Shown here: piece by piece, positions 12,924-24,298 of the stretch
How the letters are laid out: the number at the start of each line of letters is the position of its first letter
Numbering within the stretch: position 1 is the first letter of the stretch
NCBI GenBank assembly: GCA_001910725.1
Contig: MJGA01000003.1
Location: 2,294,001 to 2,358,000, forward strand
DNA from: Phanerodontia chrysosporium
Lineage: Eukaryota > Basidiomycota > Agaricomycetes > Polyporales > Phanerochaetaceae
Length of the DNA stretch: 64,000 nt
Reading direction: 5' to 3'
The notes under the pieces: model-generated
Told to the model about the DNA's origin: nothing
What the model saw: the letters and a program-made list of their open reading frames with translations, nothing else
Database searches by the model: none
Translations under genes and position numbers: made by a program

Positions 12924-14219
12924 TTAAGACAGAGAAGGGAAAGCCGTCTGGTCATCCATGTTCAACGCGGGGGCACTGTTGCTGTTGCCGTTCTGACCAC
13001 GGCCCCTGCCGCCACGGCCACGGCCACCGCGAGCGGGCCTGTCGCCACCGCGACCACCGCGACCACCGCGCTGAGGACGCTCGAAACGGGCGTCGATCTC
13101 CAGGAACACCTTCTCCTCCTTCTTGGCGCGAGGCTTCGGCGCAGAAGTCTTCGTCTTCAGATAAAGTATCCGTCAATACTCGCAGAATGCATTGCAAGCG
13201 AGAGCATAACCCACCTTGCCAACGAAGTAGGCATCCTCTTCCTCATTCTTCTTAGTGACGACGACAGCATCCTTCCAGATGGAGTCATCGCCCTCGTTAG
13301 CCTTGCGAGTCTCGAGCTGAGGAACAATCTCGAGCTGCTTCTCCCGCTGCTGCTTCAAGTACTCGTCGAGAGTGAGAGTTTTGTCCTCCTCTTCCTCCTC
13401 GCGGCGGCGGCTGTCAGCTTTCTCGCCCTCGGCGGCAGCACCCTCGGCACCCTCAGCGGCGGGGGTGCCCCAGGCATCGCCGGAAGCCTCTGCACCCCAG
13501 CCCTCAGCGGCGGGGCTCGCGGCCTCAGCCTGAGCATCCTTCTCGGCGGCGGTTTCGGCCTTGAGCTCAGAGTTGCCCTCATCGCCACCCCATCCCTGGT
13601 GGACCTTCTTCTCAGAGTCGCTGCAAGAAGCCGTCAGCAAGGAAGTGACGAAGTAATTTTATAAGACGTACGTCTTGCCGGTGGCACTGTGCCTATCGAA
13701 GGGCCTGCGACCACCACGGCCACGGTCGCCACCTCGACCCCTACCTCCACGACCACGACCGCGGCCCTCTCCGGCTATATCGATAGCGATGAGTGCCAGG
13801 CATGTCGGTTTCAGCTGAGGGCAAACGTACAAGGCTTGCGGGGCTCGGCACCATCCTCGGCGGCAGCCTCGCCGTTCTGGTTCTCGCGAGGAGCGGAGGT
13901 CTTAGCACCGCGCTGGTAGTAGCGTCCACCACGGGCGGCGGGGCCACCACGAGGCTTCTGGGTACCGCGAGCGGGAGCGGGAGCAGGAGCAGGGGTCTCC
14001 TTCTTGGCCGGAGCGGGGGCCGGAGTGGAAGGCCTCGAAGACGCATCGTCTGGTGTTTATTGGTATGATAACGATGGCGAACGGTGAATGCACGGGTAAG
14101 AGCGTCGGCGTAGGGGTGCAGAGGTTGATGCTGATGCTTTAGATTACGCTTTGAGGAGAGACTGCGGAGACATACAGACCTTCGAGGAGCGCAAAGGGGT
14201 TTCTGCTGGCCACCGACAT
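12924..14219 (-). CDS. Stm1 / SERBP1-like (HABP4_PAI-RBP1) ribosome-binding protein
   Basis: RNA- and ribosome-associated protein; yeast Stm1 clamps idle 80S ribosomes. The start at 14219 gives MSVASRNPFALLE, a typical N terminus, then a 5' intron of about 130 bases to DDASSRPSTPAPAPAKKETP. Further exons give GGPAARGGRYYQRGAK, an RGG stretch (GEGRGRGRGGRGRGG), the family core RRPFDRHSATGKTDSEKKVH QGWGG, an Ala/Glu-rich middle, TLTLDEYLKQQREKQ, a further exon with PRAKKEEKVFLEIDARFERP and a C-terminal RGG box before NMDDQTAFPSLS. The stop is at 12924-12926. The many antisense open frames over this gene come from its GC-rich Arg/Gly/Ala codons. Confidence 0.92.
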
Positions 14220-14463
14220 TTTGGACGGGGCCCTTTTATCGGACAATCCCTGTTTGTTGTGTGGACTGTTGAGCAGACGGCGGGCGCTGAGAGGAAACGA
14301 CCTTTTCCTGCGTTTGTCTGCGACGACCGCGGGTCGGGGGTGTACAGGACCCCGGCACTCTCCTGGGACCCCGCGCATCCGGGGTCCTGGCCAAGCCACT
14401 CACCCACCGCTGTACAGTTTATGCCCCGCCCTATAAGACCGAAGCGCGTGCGATGCGAATTCC

Positions 14464-14695
14464 TTAACGCTTAACACACAGGTTCGTACCGTCCTCACGC
14501 TGGTAGCCGGCACCATACTGATAGCATTTTGCAGCCTTCAAAAGCATCTCGACGATGGCTCGCCCGCCTGCGTGCAGGACTGGTGTGGGCCGAGGACCTT
14601 GAGACCGTCATAAAAGGCTGGAGAACGAGAGTGCCGTTGGTACGAACGATGAGACTTGGGTGCGGCGTGCTCGTGCTCTTGTAGATGGGACACAT
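14464..14695 (-). CDS. Small unrecognised ORF with frame changes
   Basis: Reading from 14695, MCPIYKSTSTPHPSLIVRTN leads to GTLVLQP in one frame. The sequence then looks coding as FYDGLKVLG in a second frame and as PTPVLHAGGRAIVEML, LKAAKCYQYGAGYQRE, DGTNLCVKR in a third, ending TAA at 14464-14466. Either an intron I cannot place or two lost bases would join them. I do not recognise the family. It could be the 3' part of a longer gene that includes the frame at 14767-14940. Confidence 0.35.
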
Positions 14696-14766
14696 GTCTT
14701 AGCAGTTGGCTCTTCGTGGCTGCTGTTTGAGTTGCGTCGCAATGTCTCGTTGTACATTTCTGTCGT

Positions 14767-14940
14767 CTATGCCATCAGAGTATTGCCTCCTATCGTGTTC
14801 TGCTCGAGCTTCTCGCAAGTGCAGTCGTCAATCACTCCGAATGAATCCTCGTTGATTTCTATGCGCACGAGCAGAGCACGAGTCTCGGGCGGTTTTGATT
14901 CCTCGGCTTTACATTTCAAGCAAGTTCCCTCGATCTCCAT
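14767..14940 (-). CDS. Possible 57-residue protein or upstream ORF
   Basis: ATG at 14938-14940 opens a short acidic frame with four Cys: MEIEGTCLKCKAEESKPP, then ETRALLVRIEINEDSFGV and IDDCTCEKLEQNTIGGN, stop at 14767-14769. Codon choice looks coding and the CLKC and CTC pairs could bind metal. It could be a small protein, a first exon of the 14.5 kb locus, or an upstream ORF. Confidence 0.3.
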   Translation of the reverse strand: MEIEGTCLKCKAEESKPPETRALLVRIEINEDSFGVIDDCTCEKLEQNTIGGNTLMA

Positions 14941-15195
14941 GTGATAATGATGTAGTATACGCTGAAGGCCTCTTCAATTTCTAGACTGTGTCGCGTACAC
15001 AAGTCTCCTCAGTTGCTGCTTGGCCTTGGGTGCAATGGGTGAGAGTGACAGCAACAGCGTCATCCCGCGCCGCCTGCTCTCACTCTCCTACAACTCCCAC
15101 CATCTTGGGTTCTGGGACGACAATTCAAGTGACTCTCCGCCTGAGCCTCTGTTAACTGCCAACGTTCCGTGTCTGGTCTGGTGATTCGCGCTGCC

Positions 15196-18100
15196 ATGGC
15201 TTCCCGACGATTGGCTATCTCTTCCCTGCTTTGTGCTGACGACTCAGAAGGAGCCACCTCTAGTCACCCACCCCCTGAGCTCACATCACAGGCGTCGGTA
15301 GTCGAACCAGCTATCCAGGATGGCCGTCCAACTCCGCCTAGATTTTCGCCAATTTCCTCTTGGGCAAATCCGACAGCTAATGTGGTGCCTGCCTCTGTTC
15401 CTATCGGCCTCGGCGAACGCCACGCTCCCTCCCCGACCTTTGAAAGGCAGCACTCGACTACACACCCCTTGATGACTCGTCGCAGCTCCCGAGAAGTAAC
15501 TCTGGATAGTAGCTATGCGCAAGAACTCAATGAGACAGCATATCGCACATCCAATGAGTTTACAGATCAAGTCGCGCATACGTCGCTTCGAGGACGATCC
15601 GGGTCTGACCACTCTCCGTACTCACGGGAGCGCTCTGAGGTATATCGCACAGACAACGGAGACAACTATAGGTCTGCAGAAAGTTCGTACTCGTTGGCAT
15701 GGTCGAGGTGAATGTCGGTGATACACGGGCTGACCAGCTACATTCCCTTTAGATCGGCTACCCGTCAGTTCGCCATCCCACTCCCCCTTTGCTACATATG
15801 CCACGATGCACGGCGAGCCTTCGTTTTCTCAGGAGCATAGCGAGGCCAGACCTGTACATTCTCTCCAGCGCGTGTCTAGGTCATACCAGTCACCGCAGTC
15901 AACTTTTCGCGAGACCTTGAGTCCGGTAGCAAGCCCTGACTTTCCCGCGCCCTCGACGTCTCTACCTCATCAAGCGCCATTAAACGCGACGTACCGTTCG
16001 CCTGCACAGTCGCGCCATCGCATCTCTTCCTCTTGATTGAGTCTCCCTCCCCTCCCCGCGCATCGGCTGCGTCATTGCCGCATATACTCAATTCTCCCGT
16101 GACATCGCCAACGATAACGCGTGGAGGCTCGTACCGAGGGTCAGGCATGGAAGGGCTGGAAGCTTTGGTGCAGGCGGCGACACAGGAGAGGCAGAGGTTA
16201 GGTGGAGAGAAGGTCGAGGAGCCGACCGAGTCTATTGCGATGTCAACATGGTCGAACGCGCTTGTGAGCTCCGCGCCCGAATCATCGCTATCAAACGACC
16301 CACTCAGCTCAAACTCGGCTCGCTATGACGGGGCCAGCAAGTCTAGTTCACCTTCCGCTACGCGGGCCATCTCGTCGTCTCCATCACGGCTCTATCGAAG
16401 TCCAAACATTGTGCAACACTCTCCTCGACACTGGCCTCATCCTCCTTCCACCGAGCGCGAAACTTCACCGTTTCAGCAGACCCAGACGTCTAGCACGATG
16501 ACGGATGATGCTGCAACCCAGCCACCGCCGAAGCGACGTCGTAGCTCTTCCCAACGCAGCACTGAGTCATGCTTAGAGGGTACAAAGAGCAAGGTCGAAA
16601 TCGCTGCGTCTGCGGCAGTCGATGCGATGGAAGCTCAACCAGAGGACCAAATTGAAGTCGAGCGCAAGGACACACCACCGGAACACGCCTCGCTGCAGCC
16701 ATCAGAGTCTGATGATGCACTGAAGTCACCTCCACGATCCCACTCAGCAAGATTGCGATCTGGTTCCCCATTTTCAGGGGACACTGGTTCAAGATCAATG
16801 CCTAGCACGGAGTCCGATAGCGTGCTGCTGAAATCAGAAGACCTTGATAGTCCTGTCATACCTCTGGACACCTTAGGAGCGACTACGCATGAGGCTAAGC
16901 GCAAGGCAAACAAGGGTAAACTGGATGACACCGCTGTGGCGAAATCGAAGGAGAAGGTAAAGCCCAAGTCAAAGGCCAAGCAACAAGCTCAACCACAGAC
17001 AACCACTACGAAGGACGAGACGGATGATTGGTTCCTTGAGCAGTTCAAGGAGGTAGAGTCAACCAAGACATCTTTTGTCTCCAATTCTTCCCCAACCATG
17101 CATCGAGCCAGAACTCCACCTGCCAGGGAGGTTCATCATCGCAAGAAAGCGCCTAGCCCGCCACATGAGGAATACCGCCATGCCTCGTCTTCTAAGAAAC
17201 CCCTCACCAGGCTTAGTCGAAGCCCAACACCTCTTGAGATGCTAGAAGCTGAACTTGACGACGTCCCGCTAGCACCAACGTCATCGCATTCGCCACCCGT
17301 TCAGTCCACCCTTGCTCCCCATTCAAGCCCGGCGGTGAAGACCGTAGCCACCGAGGCGGACTTGGATCTTGACACCGAGTTGGAGCGCACGTTGCAAGAT
17401 GAACCCCGTGTATCACCTCTTCCACCGAAACCGAAGCCTAAGCCGCGGCCCAGGGCGAAGCCGAAACCTCAACCTGAGAAGGTGGACATGGACGTAGAGG
17501 ATGAACTACTGGCACTGTTGGACGACGATGACGACACGCGAAAGGGCAAGAACGTCCGGGACACCTCCGAACGGACATCGTCCAAGAACTCCGGTAAGAG
17601 CGGCGGGCACGGCCCATCGGCCATGGCGTCGTCCGGGCCTGACGCGAGCCCACTTATGCCCCCTCCCGGAGGCAGAAGTGTCAGTCAACTTCAAGAGATC
17701 TCTGCCTGTGAAAAGGGAAGGAAAGACACGAGCTATCCGCTTCTGAGCCCAACGCCACACCCGACACGCCAACCGCAACATCAATTTCAGCGCCTACTCC
17801 GGTGCCTGGCGGGGCGACCAAGGGCAAAGATGCTTCCAAGGTTCGTGGCAACGTAGCGTGACGAAGACGTGGATCTAACGGTAGCTCTGCAGAAGAAGGT
17901 CCAGGCTAAGTCCCGTGCCAAGGTCACGGCCACTAGTAAAACTAAGTCAAAACCTTCGCTCGCAAAGAACGTTCTGCGACGCCTGTCGCCTCACCACATC
18001 CCACACCCAATCCTAGCGACGTTCCTCCTCCTGCAGGCAAAGGCAAGAAGACTCAAGCAAGCTTGACGGCAAAACGCGCTGTCTCTGCTGCGGGCGGAAC

Positions 18101-19553
18101 CTCGCGGAGCCGTTCCACGTCCGTGATGCCGGGCGACGGAGAGGCAGCGACGAGCAAGAAGCGCGCGGCACACCAGGCGCAGGACGACAAGGAAGAGAAA
18201 GAAGAAGACGAGCAAGAGGTGGACGATAGACTCTATTGCGTGTGCCGGACACCGTACGACGAAGACAGGGTCATGATCGCATGCGACCGGTGAGTACGCA
18301 GGAAGAGTTGACTAATTCGCAGCTCATTTTTACACCCAGGTGCGATGAATGGTATCACACGCAATGTGTCAACATGCCGGACCTAGAAGTGGACCTCGTC
18401 GATCAGTTCATCTGCCCCATTTGCGTCGCCAGTATGTGCAGTCGAAAGGGACATATATAGACTCTTAACATTGTTCTGCAGATAACCCTCACCTTCCTCT
18501 GCGTACAACATACAAGAAGCGTTGTCTGGCGGGCCTTGCCCATCCGCGACCTGGTTCCCAGCATGCTTGCCACAAACCGGCACGAGGCGCGTTCTCGAAA
18601 TACTGCTCGGACGAGTGTGGAGTACGCTTCATGCGGGAACGGATCGAGCGTTTCGTCCGCGACAACGTCAAGAACGTCGCGAAGTCGAACAAGGAGGCCA
18701 AGGAAAGTGAGAACATGCGCGGTCTCTGGGAGAGCGTCAAGAGCGCCGGACAGCGCGAGGCAGTCGTACTGCGCGTACTTGACAGCGTCGATGAGAGAGG
18801 GGAGCCGCTCACAGAGATCGTCACGCCGCGTGTGTCGAAGCATGCCAGACTCATCGCGCGGCTCGAGGTGCAACTCGCCAAGATCTCTAACAGGCGTGAC
18901 GAGCTCAAGGCCGACGACGAGATCGTCGCATGGCGAGAAGCCGTGCTGGGCTATGCTGCACACAGGGCGGAGAGGCACGGCGACTGCGGCTGGGACGCCA
19001 GATTGCTCTGGTCCAGCGATGAGGTACGGGAGTATGGAGCCGAAGTCGTGGATGCGTACGAACGGCTCGAGATGCATGGCGGCGACGACAACATGGCTGT
19101 CGATTCTCAGGACCAGATGGACGATCGTGGTTGGTGGTGTACCGGGAAACGGAAGTGTGACCGACACGCAGGGTATGTCAGTTTAGCTTCTGTGAATCGC
19201 TAGCGGTCTAACCTCCGCGTTGCAGCTGGCAAAAGCTTCGACAGGCGGAGATTGACTTGGAAAAGGAATTATACGAAGCAGAGCTCGAGAGACTGACAAC
19301 GCGCGAACGCGAGATCAGGAAGCGTATCGAGGACATACAAGCTGCTCATCCTGATGCCGGTTCCGACTCGCGTCGTCAAGAGTCAATCTCTGAGTCACAT
19401 GCCGCATGTTCGGAAGCAAGACACCTAGTCAACGGCACGACGACGAATGCAACTATAAACGGTGATGTAGACGAGTTGCCTAAGGTCAACGGGGTGAACG
19501 GTGTAGAAGGCGCGGAGAAGAAGGGCAAGAAGAGAAAGGTAGATGCTCGATAG
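15196..19553 (+). CDS. SPP1: Spp1-type PHD finger subunit of the Set1 complex (COMPASS)
   Basis: Chromatin reader that binds methylated histone H3K4 and supports Set1. MASRRLAISSLLCADDSEGA opens a Ser/Pro-rich disordered region of about 850 residues (long for this family). The PHD finger is DDRLYCVCRTPYDEDRVMIA CDR|CDEWYHTQC...FICPICV (18225-18430), with Cys4-His-Cys3 complete and an intron within. A second zinc motif typical of Spp1/CFP1 follows: KKRCLAGLAHP, ACHKPARGAFSKYCSDECGV. The C terminus has FMRERIERFVRD, KCDRHAGW and a coiled coil LEKELYEAELERLTTRERE, ending in a basic KKGKKRKVDAR (likely nuclear signal) at 19553. In the disordered part the frame changes at about 16,030, 17,715 and 17,960 without a credible intron, each as if one base were missing. 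Confidence 0.85.
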
Positions 19554-19634
19554 ACTATAATACATGCGTCTGTCTGCTCTCGCTTCGGTCCCTCCGAAAC
19601 TGTTTCGAACACGGGGGGCCATCCGCTTTTCGTG

Positions 19635-20837
19635 CTAAATGTCGAGATCTTCGTCCGGATCATCGTCGTCAATGTCATCTGCTGAGTCGGGATCGTATAA
19701 AATGGCGCTTGTTTGTGGCGTTGTAGAGGCTGCACCAGTGTGCGCGTAAGGCAGGGGACCTGAGTTTTCGATTGTTGTTGTTCAGCCGTGAGGGTGAGGT
19801 TGAAGGACAGATTCTGCGTAGGATCCGGCGTGCTCGTAACCTAGCATATACAGATTAGGACAGTAGTCGCGATTGACAGTAGACTCTGCTCACCTCGGCC
19901 GAGGGCGTCTTGCCCGTGTAAATGCTCTTCAAACTCGGCAGATCCTTAAGTTCAACTGCCTCCCCATTGGTGACGACCCATCCCTCCAGTGTTCTCTCTA
20001 CACCCTTTCTTCTCCTTCCGTCACCCACATCGCCTCGGACGAGCACCTCCGCCACAATTTCGTTTCCTGCGCCACTTCCTTCACCTGCGCTACCAAAGGC
20101 AAGGTCTTCGATATCAAAGGTCCGGGAAGCGATAGGCAAGAATACGTTCCAGAACTTTTCTGGAGGTGATAGAGGAGGAGGAGGCGTAGAGAGAGACAAA
20201 GCCAAGTGTGTGAGGAGAGCAGGCTGGTGCGCGGTGATATGGACCAGTGAAGGGGAGAACGATGGCGTTGTAATCAGTGCGAGTATGGGAAGAGCAGATG
20301 GTGTCAAGGCGTGTGCAACTAAGCGTGAGGCTTCAGTAGCGCAAGTGAGTTTGCTGTGAAACCCGGGGTAGGTTACATGCACTTACCCGGATGGTCGGCA
20401 ATAGCGGTTTGGAGCGCAGACAGGAATGCATATACCGCCGCTTTAGAGTGCAGATTCGAGAGCAATGTCTCCAGTGAATCGATCACCACGGTGAGCGGTT
20501 GTGAGCTGTTGACTGCACGAACAACGTAAGAGGGAAAGAAGAGGAGATTAAGTCAAGACTCACCAGCTCTAACCGCCGACAGGATACGCTCCGTGCAGGT
20601 AACGTCACCGTAGCTAGGAATATCTGCAGTACAGTCTACGATGTGTACTCGCTCTCGGCGTAGCTCATTAACGAGTACCTTTGGTGGATAGAGAAGGCTG
20701 CAGAGCACCACGTCCGTCTGCGTTTGCGTCAGGAAGGAACGAAGCAGAGGCAAGCTGGACTGGGCTGCAGAGGACTGAAAGACTGTGAGGACATGAGCGG
20801 GTGAGGCAGATCCTCTCAAGACGCTTTCGAGTAGCAT
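19635..20837 (-). CDS. ELP5: Elongator subunit Elp5 (Iki1)
   Basis: RecA-like subunit of the Elp4-5-6 subcomplex of Elongator, needed for modification of wobble uridines in tRNA. The start at 20837 gives MLLESVLRGSASPAHVLTVF, then SLLYPPKVLVNELRRERVHI, VDCTADIPSYGDVTC, and after an intron PLTVVIDSLETLLSNLHSKA, the region around ALPILALITTPSFSPSLVHI, VERTLEGWVVTNGEAVELKD, and the family's conserved tail SFNLTLTAEQQQSKTQVPLP with the acidic end DDIDDDDPDEDLDI. Stop at 19635-19637. It is convergent with SPP1, with 81 bases between stops. No P-loop is seen, as expected for Elp5. Confidence 0.87.
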
Positions 20838-21048
20838 TGGATAGAGGAGGGCGAATTGATCGTCATCGTGAATTCGCGTTACTTGCGTCCCTGAGATCCC
20901 AGATCTGATGCCGATTGCCTACCGACGGGCGCATAAGAACGCTAGAAATACCGTTCGTTTTCTGTACACGCATGTAGGCTGTGGCCTCTGGGATGCAGCA
21001 GTGAGGGGAAACAAAAATGAAGTAAATAGAAAAAAGTTAATAACATAC

Positions 21049-21144
21049 GCTGACAGCAGGGTTTGAACCTACGCGGGCGATGCCCAAGTGATATTGTACT
21101 CAAAGAGTTCAAATCACTCGCCTTAACCACTCGGCCATATCAGC
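21049..21144 (-). tRNA. tRNA-Ser(UGA) with a 15-base intron
   Basis: The minus strand folds as a class II tRNA: acceptor stem GCTGATA with TGTCAGC, D arm GCCGAGTGGTTAAGGC, anticodon stem AGTGA with TCACT and loop TTTGAA..A (anticodon TGA), a long variable arm GGGCATCGCCC, and T arm GTAGG-TTCAAAC-CCTGC. The intron (CTCTTTGAGTACAAT) sits in the usual place, one base 3' of the anticodon. A run of six T about 15 bases downstream on the minus strand fits RNA polymerase III termination. CCA is not encoded. Confidence 0.93.
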
Positions 21145-22098
21145 TCACCAAGTGAGGAATACATATCTATATGATTATGTTGAACTTTAGCAATGCTTCT
21201 GAAGCAATTGTGCTCTGCCTTTGATGCAGAGGTCACTCCTTTCTGCTTGCATTTTCCGAGCAATACTGCCCACCAAACCTGCAGAACAGGCGAGCTCACT
21301 GTAAAAGAATGATTGGATGGGTTCATGTATCACGTCGCATCCGTCGCTATGATACAGAGCTGCAAGTGCTGCCAGCATTGCGCATCCTATGTCTGCCCGG
21401 TGAGTACATGCCCTCCGACACGCCTAGGTCTATCTGTACGGGTGGTGCAACTGTACCATTAAGTCATTGACTCTTCCTTTCGACATGTTAATGACCCAGC
21501 TAGTTGCTTCATCCTTGCGGGGACGCGCATTATATTTGACTCTAGCGAGAGGTACCGCGCATCCCACATCCGGATGAACCATTCGTGGCATCCCTGCTTT
21601 TACTGCATTACGTCCGCATTTCTGGTACTTAATGCGTGAAGTCCAAACCCGAGTCGTGGTGTCTGTCACTCCTAAGCGCTAGTTGACAATGAAGACAACA
21701 ATGGCCGCATCCGTCTTCGCTACGATGCTTTTATTTGCTCGCTTGCCTATCGCTGCATTTCAGGACCGCGTTTGTCCTCAGAATAGACCTAGTTATTGTG
21801 TTCCGAGCATGGACGCTCCAGACTCTGGCACCTCCCCGCCGTGGCACGACACCACCGAGGCGGGCATATAAAGGGTGGCAGTCCCATCCACCGAATTACC
21901 ATAGCCTTCTCACCTTCTTTCGACTGTCAAAGTACCTGCATCGGTTTCTTTCTGCTGGACAGACTTATTATCAGAGCACGGTCCTTACGAACCCGGCACG
22001 AACATATCTGTCTCTACCCAACTTCCTCCACTAGGCTCTGGAAAATCTGTGAATTTCGCGACATCTAGTAGAGTCACAGTCGCAAACCTACAGCAGAG
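21145..22098. other. Intergenic: upstream of the Sur7-like gene
   Basis: 954 bases without a supportable gene. A TATA box lies near its right end (21867-21873). Short frames, such as one at 21690-21871 that resembles a signal peptide, run out without conserved sequence. Confidence 0.5.
21867..21873 (+). promoter_or_regulatory. TATA box, Sur7-like gene
   Basis: TATAAAG in the context GGCATATAAAGGGTGG, 226 bases before the ATG at 22099, in an otherwise GC-rich region. Distance suggests a 5'UTR of roughly 190 bases. Confidence 0.5.
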
Positions 22099-22851
22099 AT
22101 GATCACAGGACTTACGAAATTCGTCAACCTTTACCTCGCGCCTGTCCTTTCCCTCACGTCCATCGTGCTGGTCATCCTCGCATACCTCGCCCCTTCTCTC
22201 GTACTCTCGACAAAGGTCGCGCTCCTGACGGTGACGCCGTCCACGTCGCTCACGGAGCCCACGAACCTCAGTGGAGATGGCGTGGACGGCCCCAGTCTGT
22301 TCTTCGGCGCCCTTGGTTCGTGTTCACGCCCGAACAATGGTGCAACCGTCGTTTGCCAACCGGCAACGGTCTCTCCGCACTATGGTACGCTCTTGTATTC
22401 TTCTCGTCGCAATGACATCTGAAGTCGTTGGAACGTTTCACAGACCTGTCTGCGCTGCCGTCATCAGCGCCGACCTTGCTCAACGCACCCACCGCGACCA
22501 CTCCCGCATTCATAGCTATTGCCCTCGGCTTCACTATCATTTTTTTCATCCTCTTCTCGCTCACCGCGTTCCGCTCCAAACTCGGAGCCAAACTCGGCGG
22601 TGCGATGGACAAGCCGGGCATACAACGCGCGACTGCATGGATCGGACTGCTTGGCTTCATGATCGGCTTCACCAGCTTCCTAGTCATCAGGATGTGGTTC
22701 GGCAAGGCGGTCGAAGACTTCAACGATGCCATCCTGAAGGGGGACAAAGCGCGCCAGCCCTGGTTGCCGCAACGAGTAATGGGTTCATCAGTAAGTAGCC
22801 CCGTGAACACACCTGATACCAGTTAAGCTGACATGTCTCTCGCAACAGTGA
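22099..22851 (+). CDS. Sur7/PalI-like four-span membrane protein
   Basis: MITGLTKFVNLYLAPVLSLT contains the first membrane span (through VILAYLAPSLV), followed by an extracellular loop ending FFGALGSCSRPNNGATVVCQ with two Cys, a feature of the claudin-like Sur7/PalI group. After an intron at about 22385-22442 come the spans FIAIALGFTIIFFILFSLTA and WIGLLGFMIGFTSFLVIRMW. If the intron starting at GTAAGT (about 22793) is used, the protein ends RVMGSS with TGA at 22849-22851; read-through gives a stop at 22824-22826. The family acts in cortical membrane domains or pH signalling. I place it by topology and the GxCxxxx..C loop, not by a decisive motif. Confidence 0.65.
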
Positions 22852-23315
22852 TGTACGTTGCGTATGCATTTTACGCCGTCCCTCTTGTGTCATCGCTAGC
22901 GAAGCTGCATGTCTTGTCTGGCAAAGCGTAAAGTTGATGACTTGGGTCATGAGATTTTCATGGACACGCACCATTCCCAGACATTCGACCAACTCATCTC
23001 GATGCCTATCTGATGTTGGTAATACCTTTCTTGGGATTGTAATTTGTAGCGCTAGTATGACGGATAGTACGGACATGGAATGCATTCGGTGAATGGCCGT
23101 GGTCTGTCGGCGACATCAATTGCGGTGTGGAACGAAAGCAACAAGTGTAATGGTGTTACAACGGTATGTTTGTGTGTGAGTGAAGGGCTCGCGGTGTAAT
23201 GAATCTAGCCGGCGCATCGCACGATGCAACAGCCTACCAAGGGTAGGCCGTAGCCCTGCTCAACTAATCCAGTGAGAGTAGAACGAGAGGTGTCGAGTCG
23301 TAGGAGGCGTGCTGC
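22852..23315. other. Intergenic: convergent 3' flanks
   Basis: 3' flanks of the Sur7-like gene and LSM1, which converge. AT-rich in part; no gene seen. Confidence 0.5.
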
Positions 23316-23983
23316 TCAATAGCCGTCGCCTTCACCGCCCTCTTTGCAGAAACCGCGCTTCTCGAAGAGGACGCTCGCCTTGAGCTCGTCTCGCGCCTTC
23401 TTGTCTGCAATGTCTTTCTGATGATATGGTTCGAGCGTCTCCCAGTCTACTTGTCTGAGAGGCACGTCATCCTCTTGGTCGAGGTCCTACAAGATGCGTC
23501 AGCCAGCCGATTCGTGTGGAAGAAGCAAGGAGCCGTACTATCTCGCCAAGCAGGACCACGTTCTCTCCGCGAATGAGGTACAGACCGCGTTTCATCTCTG
23601 CAAACACGTCTTGATGATATATACGTTCTACTGTATCTTCAAGGACAAGATTCGCTGGCACGCTATGAGCATGATTGGGGAGAGGACAGGATAGGTAGAG
23701 AGCTCACCAAATTGATCGTACGACCTTAACACGCCCTGCAGCTTCCTGCCATCTCGAAGGATGACCAGCATCTTCCCTATGAGTGCGGTACGTCATAGAG
23801 ACAGAAAGCGTGGCGTATCACGCAGCCGCAGGGAACAGAGCGTAACCATCCGGGTGTACATGAATCAGGATTTATGAGGGTTGTATGGGTGGGTGGTACG
23901 GCACTGCGGATGTTGGTGACAGACGTACTGTCGACGCAATCCACGAGAGACCCAGATGTCGTGAACGGTATCAGCGAGTCCAT
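23316..23983 (-). CDS. LSM1: Lsm1, Sm-like subunit of the Lsm1-7 complex
   Basis: Part of the cytoplasmic Lsm1-7/Pat1 ring that promotes decapping of deadenylated mRNA. The start at 23983 is chosen because MDSLIPFTTSGSLVDCVDR matches the family N terminus; an in-frame ATG eight codons upstream exists. Exons then give KMLVILRDGRKLQGVLRSYD (Sm1), QFANLVLEDTVERIYH (the NLVL motif) and RGLYLIRGENVVLLGEI (Sm2, with RGEN), followed by the Lsm1-specific tail DVPLRQVDWETLEPYHQKDI and RGFCKEGGEGDGY. Stop at 23316-23318. Introns lie near 23487-23535, 23647-23710 and 23775-23935. All joins keep frame. Confidence 0.95.
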
Positions 23984-24298
23984 CGTGAGCGTGCGAGGAG
24001 AGACCACCGCGGGACGAGCAGAAGCAGGTGATGGTTAGGACGGAGGTATAGAGACGCCCGCGCTCGCGGTCTTGTGGCGGCCAGCCGGTTCGCTTGGATG
24101 TGATTTCTCTGAGATGCAAACGACATAAGAATTACGTTAGATAGGTCCTGGAAAGCATGACAGTACACAACACGACAGGTGAAAGGCTGATATAACTACA
24201 GTGGTATCCAACAAACAATCGCAACAGAGTCAAGGACTAGAATTACAAGGTCAGCCACAGAGACACTGGGGACGCAGAGAAGCGTGTACAAAAATGCA
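23984..24298. other. Intergenic: LSM1 promoter, SNF4 3' flank
   Basis: 315 bases between two minus-strand genes. No further feature is seen. Confidence 0.5.

Noticed and set aside
12903..13664. Plus-strand open frame of 253 residues, Leu/Ala-rich
   Set aside because: Antisense to the Stm1-like gene, whose Arg/Gly/Ala/Glu codons read as a false hydrophobic protein on the other strand.
21690..21871. Small protein with signal-peptide-like start
   Set aside because: It ends at the TATA box of the next gene, has no conserved sequence after the hydrophobic start and no sign of splicing.
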